Shown here in pieces: positions 23,263 to 34,089 of a stretch of 64,000 nucleotides of DNA. The stretch covers positions 79,023,914 through 79,087,913 of the forward strand of contig OX375881.1 of the NCBI GenBank assembly GCA_947359465.1, written 5' to 3'. The notes below the pieces were generated by a model that saw only the letters and a list, made by a program, of their open reading frames with translations, was not told the DNA's origin and ran no database searches. This DNA comes from Metellina segmentata (Eukaryota > Arthropoda > Arachnida > Araneae > Tetragnathidae). Position 1 is the first letter of the stretch. Every line of letters starts with the position of its first letter. The position numbers were made by a program, and so were the translations under genes.

Positions 23263-23796
23263 CACTATATAGACAAAAGTATTTGGACATTACAGAAATT
23301 CGGAAAAAGATCCATCTTAGTGTGGGGTTGTTTTCTTGGTTAGAACTCTTCCCATTGCTTTTTGTACTTGGTACAATAATCGTTGGCGTTTAACTTGGCG
23401 CTCTGGATAATTCGGCCTTGCCTACACTATGGCAATACTACGGCGAAGATGGTGGTTTCTTCCAACAGGATCGAGCTCTATGTCATACTGCCAAACGTAT
23501 GCTGGACTGATTTCCTATGAGGTGAATTTATTTGACTGGCCTGTTCAGAGCCCCGATATGAAGCGACGAGTACGACACAGCCACGACGTCTTCACAACAA
23601 TCTCTTCTCACAGTTCAGCAAGATGCTTGGCAAGCTACTCTTGCCCAGACGTACAAAGAACTTGTGGAAAGTATGCCTCGATGTGTTGCAGCTGTATTAC
23701 AAGCAAAAGGAGTGCCTTCCCGTTGCTAAATAGGATAATAAAGGAACTTTTCTGAAAACCATACTGCGTCCAAATACTTATACTGTCTATATTGTG
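23263..23796 (+). mobile_element. Internally deleted Tc1-like element, copy 1
   Basis: CACTATATAGACAAAAGTAT at the left is matched by ATACTTATACTGTCTATATTGTG at the right as an inverted repeat, each flanked by TA (23261-23262 and 23797-23798). The 534-bp element keeps both ends and the C-terminal third of a transposase but lacks the DNA-binding domain and first Asp. The copy at 35671-36198 has the same internal junction, just before a coding block that begins CAGAAATTCGG, so this shortened form multiplied as a unit. Confidence 0.88.
23293..23729 (+). pseudogene. Tc1-like transposase C-terminal remnant
   Basis: Reading across frames gives the KFGGGSILVWGCF region (here with GGG changed), then FQQDRALCHTAKRMLD containing the second catalytic Asp, LFDWPVQSPD, and the C-terminal end TYKELVESMPRCVAAVLQAK up to a stop at 23727-23729. 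The segment that should carry the DLNPIEHL motif with the catalytic Glu is damaged by a deletion around 23563. At least two frameshifts and several stops are present. The protein would be a DDE transposase acting on Tc1 ends, but this copy cannot encode one. Confidence 0.8.
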
Positions 23797-23932
23797 TATG
23801 TAGTTACGCATGTACTACATCTATGTATGTAGGGTTTTTTAAGAAAAAGACCTCGTTACTCATTAAAACGCAGTATTTCCCTTAAAAAAATTCAATTTCT
23901 CGTTTCACTGGAAGTTATGCAAGAGATCATTT

Positions 23933-24199
23933 CGCAACCCGGCATGAAAAGTGACACAATTCAAAATCGAGAAACATCAATTTAAAGGATACTCTAAAAC
24001 TGATATTTAAATAGTATAAGCTTCTTTTAAATTTTACGTTAGTATTTAAGGTAGTAACTTCTATTATATTCTATAGAATAGTAATATATCACGCTGGGGC
24101 ACTTCATACACATGAAGCACGCATGGGGCACTTCATTTCAATGATATAACATCAAAATTTTTATTTTTTGAGTTGTGTCACTTTTCTTGCCGGGATGCG
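23933..24199 (+). mobile_element. MITE with 4-bp target duplication, copy 1
   Basis: The ends CGCAACCCGGCATGAAAAGT and ACTTTTCTTGCCGGGATGCG are inverted repeats. The inner match continues as GACACAA-type sequence on the left and TTGTGTC on the right, giving about 33 bp in all. The sequence ATTT repeats directly on each side (23929-23932 and 24200-24203). The interior is non-coding and AT-rich, with the block CACGCTGGGGCACTTCATA. The copy at 30146-30400 lies in the opposite orientation. A 4-bp A/T duplication does not fit Tc1, hAT or the canonical TTAA pattern, so the superfamily is undecided. Confidence 0.88.
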
Positions 24200-24854
24200 A
24201 TTTGTCGTCAAACTTGCCAATCATTGTGATGGGGTTCACCCTAATAAGAATACACGGAATATAACCTTATGCTCTACTATGCATGCTATAATAACCTTAT
24301 TAGAAAAGTTTTTGGAAGCTTACTTAGACATCCACCTTAAAGAGGTGGTCTACTTCGCAAGTGTGTTCGAAGGAAATAGTAACATTAGATAGATTAATTA
24401 AAATCCACTGTCCAAAGCTTGAGCGATACTTTTAACCTTAACCATTAACAGTACGCTTTCCATTCTCTGCATTTGTTGATGAAAGTTTGGACCCACAGCA
24501 CTAATGCATATCTCTCAGTGATGTCTGATAGAAAAGGGCAACCATACGAAAATTCGGTCCACGTCTGTCAAGTTACCTTTAGCGATATCATCGCACAAAG
24601 GCTCGTTTGTGTTCTTTCGCCGTCCCATGTGCATGTCAGTTATGTAATCATTTTTAAATGGTACATGTTGCCCGTCAGCGGCTAAAATAACGTTGGTTGG
24701 TTAAGATATTTCTGGCGCAAGGGCCATATTTGGCCAAGCTGCACCAAACACAAGACTGACAATGTCAAGTAATTGTGGAAAGAAAGGATGGAGATGAGAA
24801 AGAATAGAAAGATCACTATAACATCCTGGGGTCATGACCCCATGTTTACCAGAG

Positions 24855-25195
24855 TAAGAGAATATATCAGGGTACTTCGAAACTCCATAGGCAGGGAATA
24901 GATCACTAAAGCATCTCGAATACCTATAGGAAGGGAATAGATCACTAGGGTACCTCGAAGCTTCATAGTAAGGGAATAGATCACTAGGGTACGTCGAAGC
25001 CCCATAGGAAGTGAATAGCTCACTAAGGTACCTCGAAGTCCAATAAGAAGATATCATTAATATACCTCGAAGCCCCAAAGGGAGGGAATTTTTCACTAGG
25101 GTACCTTGAAGGCCCGTAGGAAGGGAATAGATCACTAGGAAACTTCAAAGCCCCATAGAAAGGGAATAGATCAATAGGGTACCTCGAGTTTGTGA
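24855..25195. repeat. 39-bp minisatellite, about 9 units
   Basis: Units resembling AGGGAATAGATCACTAGGG, TACCTCGAAG and CCCCATAGGA recur with starts near 24893, 24933, 24972, 25011, 25048, 25084, 25123 and 25162, plus a diverged first unit. Because 39 is a multiple of three, minus-strand frames stay open and show a 13-residue periodicity (for example SDLFPSYGASRYP). Parallel open frames exist in more than one register, which argues for a non-coding minisatellite. Confidence 0.9.
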
Positions 25196-25291
25196 AGCAC
25201 GTACACATCTAAAGATGTGCCCCCTAAGGGATCTAAAGTAACAATGGCACAAACGTGGCCCAAGCAAATACAGTTGACGCTGGCCGATATA

Positions 25292-26694
25292 CACTCATTG
25301 CCATAAAAATTTGCGCAACAAGAAATAATTGTGGGATCGTAACGAAACTTGGCATGAAGGTACGTGTCGGCCAGATATGCAAATGATAAGAAATTCAGCC
25401 TGATTGCGCATCGCGTAATGCCACTAGAGGGCGTTGAACTTCGTTCTCCTTGGAGTATAAAACAGGTAAGCAAAGATTGTTTGAGTGTACTTAATCTTTG
25501 CAAAGGAAACGCTGAGGTAGACATGCCGTTACTCCGCCATCGAAGACAATACGAGCAGCTGTCAGAGTTCGAGAGGGGAAGAATCATCGAGATGATGATG
25601 GAAGCTAGGTGGTCAGCTCGGCGAGTAGCTCGTCAAATAGGCCGTTCTGATTTTACTGTGAGGAGGTGTTGGAACCAGTGAACAGAAGAGACGTCATTTA
25701 CACTGCGACCAGGCTCAGGACGCCCTCAACAAACCAGTCATAGAGACCGTCACATCATACGAAACGCACGCGTAGAGCCAACTGCCTCATTGGCCGCTAT
25801 GCAGACACAGGCAGCACCTTCACTACGGGCCCCTGTGTCTTCCCGAACCATCGCAAGGCGCTTGGTTGAAGGACATCTGGTATCATTACGCGTGCTGCTA
25901 ATGACACCCACCCACCGACGTCTCCATTTGGAGTGGTGTCGCGCACGACGGGATTGGACTGCAACTGAATGGAACCAGGTCGTCTTCAGCGACGAATATA
26001 GATTCAATTTCAGCAGTGATGACAATCGTGTTCGTGTGTGGAGGCCCTGTGGTGAACGCCTCAATCCTGCCTTCGCTTTACAACGACACACCGCTCCCAC
26101 GGCTGGTGTGATGTTATGGGGTGCCATTGCTTACGATGCACGGTCACCCCTAATATTGATCCGTGGCACAATGGCAGCCCAGCGGTACGTTCATAACATC
26201 CTTCAGCCACATGTCATGCCACTCATGGCCGTGCTCCCAGGAGCCATTTTTCAACAAGACAATACTCGGCCACACACAACAAGGATGTCACAAGACTGCC
26301 TCCGCCACATTACCACCCTTCCCTGGCCTGCTCGGTCCTCAGATTTGTCACCAATAGAGCATATCTGAGATAGTTTGGGACGGCAAGTTGGACACCCTAC
26401 GAGTTTAGTCGAATTAGAGGCGCGTTTATAGCAACTGTAGAACGAGATGTCTCAGGACATCATACAGAACTTGTATGCCTCAATGTCCGCTCGTATCGCA
26501 TCGTGCATTCCCGCTAGAGTGGGTCCAACAGAGTACTAAAACTCCCGTTCATTTGTACTTTTTTCTGCAATAAATGATCCTTTTTCTTTGATTTTCTAAT
26601 CATTTACTTATATCAAAGTAGTACTTACATGTGTAAAATTTCGTTTCATTTTGACGACTTTTTCTTGGTGCGCAAATTTTTATGACAATGAGTG
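25292..26694 (+). mobile_element. Nearly complete Tc1-like transposon
   Basis: CACTCATTGCCATAAAAATT at the left and AATTTTTATGACAATGAGTG at the right are inverted repeats with one mismatch, and similarity extends a further 6-10 bp inward. TA lies on each side (25290-25291 and 26695-26696), the Tc1/mariner target duplication. The 1403-bp element carries a single transposase reading frame along its full length, interrupted only by point nonsense changes. It is the best preserved element of the window. Confidence 0.95.
25523..26539 (+). pseudogene. Tc1-like transposase, four premature stops
   Basis: The frame starts at ATG 25523 (MPLLRHRRQYEQLSEFERGR) and runs 338 codons in one register to TAA 26537-26539. 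An N-terminal helix-turn-helix region (residues 15-52, ending TVRRCWNQ) is followed by a GRPQQ linker. The catalytic residues are the Asp in VVFSDEYRF, the Asp in FQQDNTRPHT and the Glu in DLSPIEHI, with 32 residues between the last two, so it is of DD32E spacing. Premature stops are TGA 25679, TGA 26366, TAG 26429 and TAG 26438, most at positions where Trp or Gln is expected. No frameshift is needed. The protein would excise and insert the element at TA sites, but this copy is inactive as it stands. Confidence 0.93.
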
Positions 26695-26699
26695 TACAT

Positions 26700-28345
26700 C
26701 CCAATGGGAATACGGTTTATTTTGTATTATTACCCCTCCCCTTAAAGGTCTTCCAGGGAGATTTACAGCACCCTTTGCATATGCGCGTAACATCTCTCTA
26801 TTGTTATTTAGTTGTCTCACCTTCTCTCTTTTTGCCATTGTAAACCTTTGCTTCAAAAGATAGCTTGCCAGTTTATTCCTTTGGACAGCATAATATCTGA
26901 TACGTAGTATATTAAAAGGTATTTCCAGTATGCGTGAGACTTGTTATCAAAATGACTATATATCCCGCCTCTGAATCTAATTATATTTCGAAATGTGATC
27001 ATTGCCACTATAGAATATCTGTATTTATTTGTGCAATTGTTGGAGCAATAGGGAAACAGTTTCGTTTCCTAGTATCCTTTGAATTTAAATGTGTGAGCTC
27101 GTTAATATATTTTGCGCTGAATGTTTAGTAAGTGTGAGAAGATTCTCCTATGAGTATTTTGATTTGTGTTATTTCCCACTGGTTATATCTAACAATAATT
27201 TCTATTAGAGAAAATTGGATATTGCTCTATTCCTTATAATTTCAGGCATTCCGAAGATGACATTATCTCTATTTGATGTCATAATTTGCGTGATAGGATA
27301 TGTATTTTGGCGTCAGACTTATTATGAGAGTACACCTTTATGAGCAGAGTTGCTTTCATCTCACCCACCGCTATCTCTTTTTTATATCAGCTTTTCTCTT
27401 ACGGTGACGTTCAAGCACGTGTTCCCTCACGATTTGTAAATATTTTAAGCTATTCTGCCTTGATTAAAAAGATTACTTTCAGTATGAGTCTCAAATTATA
27501 TTACTAGCTCCGTAGTTTATAATATTGCTAAATATTGTTATAATTTCCTGTCACAAACTACATACCTTGGTTTAGGTAATAAGTTTCGTGCCAAATACAG
27601 ATACTGTGAAACTAACATTGCTTTTACTCAACATCGTCAAAACCAGAATCGGTTTCTTTGAAACAGGTTTCTAAGAAGAAATAAATTCGTTTAATGTTTT
27701 TATTATAATTCTTATTCAAAGCAATGTTCATCTTAAATATCAATTTGTACTATGTTTTGTGGTGTGAACCAAACAGCACCAAACTACCACTTCGTATTAG
27801 AAAAGATAACATTTATTTGCAACAACTTAACGGAATAGAAATTTTTTTATTTAAACACTTAAATCTCAAATCTACTGAACATTTAGGAACGCATGTTTAA
27901 ATTGATATTAAGTGAGGGCTCTGGATTGTGAGTAAAACTTAGCATTTGTGAAAAATTTACTACGACAAAATCAACTAACCATAATTGTACGAATTGGGTT
28001 GACTTCACTGGAAGAACCAGAATTTAATCCAAACTAAACGAACCAAACAAAGCGACTTAGAACTGTCCAATGATTCAATTAAACGTTTTAAATTTCTTAC
28101 ATCAAATACAGTGCTATCTAGTCTTGCCCCATTACAGTTGATACAACTGATGTTGGAAAACTAGAGAAGTACTGTTTAAACTTCCCAACTGTTTTCATTC
28201 GCATCTAACGGAAAGTAAATCTAATGTATTCCACTAGACTGATGTATCTTTCTTATGTTGGTGGAATTGATTTTGGCTTTTTTTGAACACTGTCTATTAT
28301 TTGCTTTACATTTATTTTGATAACTAACTTATTCACTAGTTATTC
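26700..28345. other. AT-rich stretch, nothing recognised
   Basis: No terminal repeats, tandem structure or coding signal were found. A few 60-70 codon frames near 26651-27128 look random. Confidence 0.4.
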
Positions 28346-28349
28346 CCTT

Positions 28350-28960
28350 AATAGCAGTTTCTGTCACATAATTTGCGGCATATACGTGCAGCATATACCA
28401 TTATTTTGTAATGCAAACTAACAGCTTTTTCAATTTCCTTTATACAACAAATGACTTGGTAGAAAAAATATGAATCAGTGACATACTGCTGTGTTGATCA
28501 AAATGATAGTATCCCCATGTTTGGTCTTTGCGACAGGACGGTTGTAATCCAGTTTCTGTCTCCTAATTTATCAAACGTCTTTCCTATTTATAGGCTTTTC
28601 TCCGGTGCTCATGCGTACGTTCATACAGCATATACCTATAAACCATCATTCGTGGTTATGCAAACTAACATCCTTTTCAGTTCCATTTATGCACCAGATG
28701 ATTTGATGTAAAAATAATTCTGAATCAGTGTCATATTGCCGTGTTTTTCAAAACTGTATCATCACCAGATTTGATCCACAATAGCTGACTATTGCAACCT
28801 AGTTTCTGTCTCCTAATTTGTCAAACTTCTTTTATATTGATAGGTTTTGAAACTGTGCTCATGCTAATGTTCATGCTGGTCAAAATTACAGTACCTCCAA
28901 GTTTGGCCCCCGCGTTCAGACGATTGTTTCATCTTGCATGTGTATCCGATAATCAGCAAC
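28350..28960 (+). repeat. Degenerate tandem repeat, about 250 bp x 2-3
   Basis: GAATCAGTGACATACTGCTG at 28471 recurs as GAATCAGTGTCATATTGCCG at 28722. Between them CAGTTTCTGTCTCCTAATTT, GTGCTCATGC and GCAAACTAACA recur in the same order, and parts of a further unit precede 28470. The repeat is diverged and non-coding. Confidence 0.7.
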
Positions 28961-29413
28961 ACATAGCTGTATGATCACTCCAAAAACTTTTATTGATTAT
29001 GCGTTATCTTAATGCATTATAAGATATAAAATACTTTTATTGCAATGTTTTAACATTCACTAACCTTAAACATAAAATTTAGAGCAGCTTAGTGTGGACG
29101 AAATTATTACAAAACCCCAAAGGATACGAATTATGTTTTGCAAAATGATATCCCACGTATTGTGGCGTTAATACTAATAAAGTGTAAGATGTATTAGCTA
29201 ACTGTGTCACCAAAAATGAATCCAGCTCCTTAAACTAGAATCACGCTCTCATAATGTTTGAATGTTAAAAGAGAACCGCAGTTCAAATTATGAGGATCCT
29301 TGAATTACACTGGTGTACATCGGTACATTTTTCTTTCCTGCAGAAACTGAATGACCATATATATATTTTTCAGACCTTTCTTTATAAGTCAGAGACTTTA
29401 TAAGTCACCTTTG

Positions 29414-29446
29414 CAGCTATAGCTAGCTATAGCTATATAGCTAGAG
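29414..29446. repeat. Perfect palindrome CTATAGCTAGCTATAG and overlap
   Basis: A 16-bp perfect palindrome is directly followed by CTATATAGCTAG, itself partly palindromic, giving a run of alternating TAGC and TATA steps. It may be a cruciform-prone site or a small slippage repeat. Confidence 0.6.
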
Positions 29447-29649
29447 ACGGTCATATTGTCACTCAGACCTATTTGCACTGACTCCACCTTGCTGATTCAG
29501 ATAATTGTTCTCCTTGTCTGAGGTGGATAGACTTTGAGGAAAATCTAGTTCTTCCGTAGTGTGGATAATTTTTCCAGGAAAATTTTGATATCAATATATT
29601 ACAAACAACCCATTGTTATTCTCTTTTTTTTATTATTTTTCATGACCAT

Positions 29650-30005
29650 CGATTTATATGTTTGGTACAGCTTCAGTCTACGTCTATAGCGGTGGCAACG
29701 GCTTTGGCACTTTTTTTTCGCTCACTTCTAAAGTCGCAAAGAAAATAATTATTTCAAATGAACCAATAAAATCAAACGACAGTTTAAGGGATTTTGAAAA
29801 AAAAACTTTCTAAAACATTCAAAATGAAAATTTAAACTTTCCGCTTACCGAGGTTGCCATAAAAACAGCAATAACCGTAATACAGATGGGTCAATAACCT
29901 GCCATAACTCGCTACTAAAAGGGCACCGAAAGAAATCGCCAAGGCCGTTGTCACAGCAAAAAACGTAGACTGCAGTTGTACCATAGGTTTATATAAGACA
30001 TTGTG
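29650..30005. repeat. Inverted pair of exon-like segments
   Basis: On the plus strand TTCAGTCTACGTCTATAGCG and GGTGGCAACGGCTTTGGCAC at 29673-29712 closely resemble minus-strand sequence from about 29975 down to 29930 (TGCAGTCTACGTTTTTTGCT, then GTGACAACGGCCTTGGCGAT). Similarity includes the upstream TTATAT and TGGTACA. On the minus strand, 29969 to 29849 is bounded by CAG before it and GGTAAGC after it and could be a 121-bp exon encoding a hydrophobic segment (STFFAVTTALAISFGALL). It may equally be the arms of an unrecognised repeat. Confidence 0.4.
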
Positions 30006-30109
30006 TGATGTCGGTTTATATGACATTGTAATTCGAGACTTTATTCACATTCATTATATAACAAGATGTAATGTAAATATTTAAAAAAAAATTCCACGAA
30101 AGGGGCTTA

Positions 30110-30540
30110 ATAAACTGTAGTCTGTTGTATAAGTCCAAGACAAATCGCACCCCGGCAAAAAAAGTGACACAACTCAAAAAATACAAATTTTGATGCTATG
30201 TCATTGAAAAATATGTATGAAGTGCCCCAGCGTGTTATATTACTATTCTATAGAATATAATAAAAGCTACCACCATAAATACTTACCTAAAATTTAAAAG
30301 AAGCTTATACTATTTCATTATAAGTTTTAGAGTATCCTTTAAGATGGTGTTTCTCAAATTCTACAATTTTGAGTTGTGTCACTTTTCTTGCCGGGATGCG
30401 AAATAATAATAGTCAAATGCTATTATTATTTGCAACAAATATTGGTATGATATTGTTTGCGATTGTTGCAAAACCATGCACGCCACTAAATCCATATACA
30501 TACCAAAGACCTTATTCGCATTCAGTCCCTAGAATAAAGA
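30110..30540 (+). repeat. Dispersed repeat carrying a MITE insertion
   Basis: GTAGTCTGTTGTATAAGTCC before the MITE and CACGCCACTAAATCCATATA, AAGACCTTATTCGCATTCAG and TCCCTA after it match 30965-31130 (GTAGTCCGTTGGATAAATCC, CACTCCACTAAATCCAGATA, AAGACCTTATTTGTATTCAG, TCCCTA). The second locus lacks the MITE at 30146-30400 and so resembles the empty target. Confidence 0.6.
30146..30400 (-). mobile_element. MITE with 4-bp target duplication, copy 2
   Basis: This is an inverted relative of the element at 23933-24199. The ends CGCACCCCGGCAAAAAAAGT and ACTTTTCTTGCCGGGATGCG are flanked by AAAT at 30142-30145 and 30401-30404, which is the reverse complement of the ATTT found at copy 1. Inner blocks such as GAAGTGCCCCAGCGTG and TATTCTATAGAATATAATA match copy 1 in reverse. 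It sits inside another repeat whose uninterrupted relative is at 30965-31130. Confidence 0.88.
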
Positions 30541-30959
30541 AATCAATAACTTTTCAACTTCGGTATCAAATTCGTCCTCTCCCCCCCCCCTGTAACGTTC
30601 CGAATAATAACAAATAAAGTTTTTACGTAGGAAATGAACTAAAAAAAAACACTTATCACCAACTTAGAGAAGTTCCTCACTAACTGGAAAGTATTTTACA
30701 GTACAGTCTGTTTAAAGTTTTTAGACAAAACATAATATAAATTTAAGTATTTTCATAATTTTATTATTTTTAAATCGTTACGATATGACAATGTAATCTT
30801 CACCATCTTAAAAATAACCATTCTTGGTCTCCAAAGAAATATCAGTTAATGAGCTTCTGTCAACGATACGTACCACAGTTTCTTTCCGGGTACACATCTA
30901 AGAACATTTTTTAAGAACACTGGCCCCTGATAAAAAGAATCATTCGTGAAAGCTTCAAT

Positions 30960-31135
30960 CAATGGTAGTCCGTTGGATAAATCCAAGGCAAATCACAAAC
31001 AGTAAGTGGATTATGATACTGGTTTATCCCACTCTACTGATGACTAGCGGTTGTTGTTTAACTATGCACTCCACTAAATCCAGATATATCCCTAAAGATA
31101 AGAAAGACCTTATTTGTATTCAGTCCCTACTCTCT
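30960..31135 (+). repeat. Second copy of the dispersed repeat, no MITE
   Basis: It matches the flanks of the 30146-30400 MITE, including the target region AAGGCAAATCACA. The middle part is diverged, so only the outer blocks align confidently. Confidence 0.55.
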
Positions 31136-31139
31136 GTTG

Positions 31140-32040
31140 AAACTAACCGAATCCTCTTGAATTCATTTGGGACTTGGGCAACTAAAAGGCTCCATCAAAG
31201 TCATCCGTAACCTGTATGGGGGTATTAACAAGTCAGGGGGAGATACATCCCACATACCACCACAAAGCTAAGAGCAGGAATGACATTCATCACGTTAAAA
31301 CCAGATCATTGTTAGAGTTTATATCACTAGCTCGGAGTTTATCTATTAACTATGAATATTTCTGGTTCTATTATTAGCTTTTAGATTTGTGTGGGTACGA
31401 ATAAGTGTTCAATCCTAAAGGATTGAAGTGCTCTGAACTATGCATGAGCGAGAACTATTAACAATGTAGTGTGAAGACATTGTACATATCGTTCTTGTAA
31501 AATAATCATGTGTTTATTTATAATTTAGGCTGGGGTTTCGATGTGTTTATTGGCACACCACTCTACCCACTTCGTTACAACCTGCGTCTAACATACAGAG
31601 CTGCGAGTTGAAGTGAAAAAACTGCTCAAAGATTATACCATGAACGCTTTATCAATAGGTCTGGGTCGAATGGTCAAATTTTTTAGCGTTTGCACGACTA
31701 ACTCTGTAAAACCGGAACTTTCCATAGGCATGATTCCGATTGTTCAAGAATTCCGAGCACTTCAGAAAGTGCATTCTACGCAAGGTCAGACACATATGGG
31801 CTTTACCATTCAATACATTTCACATAGTCTAAATGCGAGCCATGCGTATGGAGACTGTAGAGGGTGAAAAGGGGATGGGCTCAAATATTCGCCGATTGAC
31901 AGCGTACTCGCCACTGTGGAAGCGTTCACGGGACAATCTTTGAACAGATCTTCCGTTTTCACTGGTAAACCATATTGAGATGCATCCATCTAGGAATTTG
32001 TATAATGCTCCACCAGGTGAAGGGTCGTGGAAACCCATTT
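31140..32040. other. Stretch with nothing recognised
   Basis: Moderately AT-rich sequence with no repeat or coding signal that I can support. Frames at 31613-31867 (plus) and 31829-32125 (minus) overlap each other and resemble no family. Confidence 0.35.
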
Positions 32041-32059
32041 GGAAAAGCGACGAATTAGC

Positions 32060-32290
32060 GACCGCACTTCGTGTATAAAGGGGGCTGGTGCATGTTAAAT
32101 CTGTCGTAGCCTCAAATATCTTCACGTTGGAGTGGTGTGTAAGTTTCGAGAGTGAGATACCAGCTCAGATGTAACCTCGTCATCTGACTGCGATTCAAAA
32201 TTACGTGGTGTTTAATCGGATATTTCCTTTTGGCTTTGATCCCGGACTCTTGCCAATAACCCGTTATGTTGCTGCCGTGTAGCGTTAATT
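32060..32290 (+). repeat. SINE copy, 5' part diverged
   Basis: The body blocks GTTAAATCTGTCGTAGCCTC, TCACGTTGGAGTGGTGTG, CAGCTCAGATGTAACC, TCGTCATCTGACTGCG, AATTACGTGGTG, CCAATAACCCGTTATG and GTAGCGTTAATT occur in the family order. The head (before 32060) is too diverged to assign with confidence. Confidence 0.8.
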
Positions 32291-32294
32291 AAAA

Positions 32295-33170
32295 ACGAAA
32301 CCACCACGTGAAAAATACGGGCTCCAAATGAAGAAGTTGAAAACTAGGATGCACAGTTGGAGACAAATTCTTTGACGAAAAAGAGTTATTTTGATGCACT
32401 CAACGCCTTTTAAAGTTCGGACAAAGAATATGCAACCTCTTTCTATGCGTTATTTACGTTAAATCCAAGTAAATTTAAATAGCTATAAAAAGCATATAAT
32501 TAATATTTAATGCCCAGTGGTGTTGATTTGCATCAGAGATACTTTATATCGAAGTATCTTAATTAACGAAGCATTACCTTAAAGCAAAGTACTTTTTAAG
32601 TGAAAATTCCCTTTCTGAAAATAAAACTTCATAATTTTAAAACATTCTAAAGGAGTAAACTAGTTTTTATGTCAAAAATTGTGTCTATACCTTGATATAA
32701 ATGTTTTTGTTTGGTAGAGTTTCGAATTACTTGATAATATTTCTACTTTTGTAAAGCACATAATATTTAAATTTTGGTGATGCTTACAAAGAAAGTTCGT
32801 CTTCAATCTGGAAAGTTTCGAAACACATTGAAGGCCTTGCTTTCATTACAGCTTGTTGAATTTATTCTAATAAGTTAATTGAAAATATTTGCCAACGTAT
32901 TTTCAATAAAGGTATATTTTTCATTATAACGCATGAACTTTCTTCATACTTTGTTTTGCTTTATAATTTTCCATTGTAGAGCAAAACAGGGAATGAATAT
33001 TTAAATAATTACAAATTCAGCTTTTAAATAAACTGTTTGAGTTTAATAAAAATGTTTTTCATCTTCATATTTCTGATCTTAAATATTTTCCCATATTTGA
33101 GAAGCTCACGCTGCAAAATCCAATAAAACCAAAAAGACGCAGCAGTCGACATAATATGATAATAGATTAA
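32295..33170. other. AT-rich stretch, nothing recognised
   Basis: No tandem repeats, inverted termini or coding signal were found. Confidence 0.4.
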
Positions 33171-33179
33171 GATACAGTG

Positions 33180-34025
33180 TTGGAATAATAAGATTACACT
33201 TAACTAAACTCTTTAATTGTAAACCATTCCACTTAATTATTCAGCGTAATTCAGTACCTTTAAGGGAAAACGCCTCACTATTACACTACGTTCAACACTC
33301 ACCGTAATATTTTTTAATAACTGTAAACCTGTAATTCAGTAATAACAGTATTATAGTTAACTGAACTCTTTAAATGTAAACCATTACATTTAATTATTCC
33401 TCATAATTCAGTAACTTTAAGGGGAAATGCCTCACTGTCTGTAACTACATTCAACACTCACCGTAAAAAGTTTTTGAAATAACTGTAATCCTGTTTAATT
33501 AACTGTAAACCTGTCAGTAATAACAGTTATGCAGTTAACTGGAACTCTTTAATTGTAAACTATTACATTCAATTATTCAGCGTAATTCAGTAACGTTAAG
33601 GAAAAACGTATCAATCGCAGTGTCTGTTAAACTACATTCAACACTCATCGTATAATATATTTTTTTAATAACTATAATCCTGTTCAGTTAACTATAAAGC
33701 TATAATTCAGTAATAACAGTTATGCAGTAAACTGGACTATTTAATTGTAAACTATTACATTTAATTATTCAGCGTAATTCAGTAACTTTATGGGAAAACG
33801 CCTCACTGTCTGTTACACTACATTCAACACTCATCGTAAAAAGTTTTTTTAAAAATAACTGTAATCTTTTTTTGTTAACTGTAAACCTGTAATTCAGTAA
33901 TAACAGGATTTCAGTTGACTGAACTACTTAATTGTAAACAATTACATTTAATTATTCAGCGTAATTCATTAACTTTAAGGGAGAACGCCTCACTGTCTGT
34001 TACACTATATTCAACACCCACCGTA
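33180..34025 (+). repeat. Satellite-like tandem repeat, 157-192 bp x 5
   Basis: The block TTTAATTGTAAACCATTACA followed by TTAATTATTCAGCGTAATTC, AGTAACTTTAAGGG, AACGCCTCACTGTC and CATTCAACACTCACCGTAA recurs five times, with AATTATTC at 33235, 33392, 33571, 33763 and 33950. Unit length varies by indels in a T-rich tract and in a partial internal duplication of CTGTAAACCTGT. It is non-coding. Confidence 0.9.
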
Positions 34026-34089
34026 AGAGAAAATTTATTTTAAAAGCTTAAACGAACATTATTTTTTGTGGCGAAACATATTTTCCTGG

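Noticed and set aside
24701..25135. 144-codon minus-strand frame with 13-residue repeats as a structural protein gene
   Set aside because: The periodicity comes from a 39-bp minisatellite that is open in more than one register. No start context, splice sites or conserved flanks support a gene.
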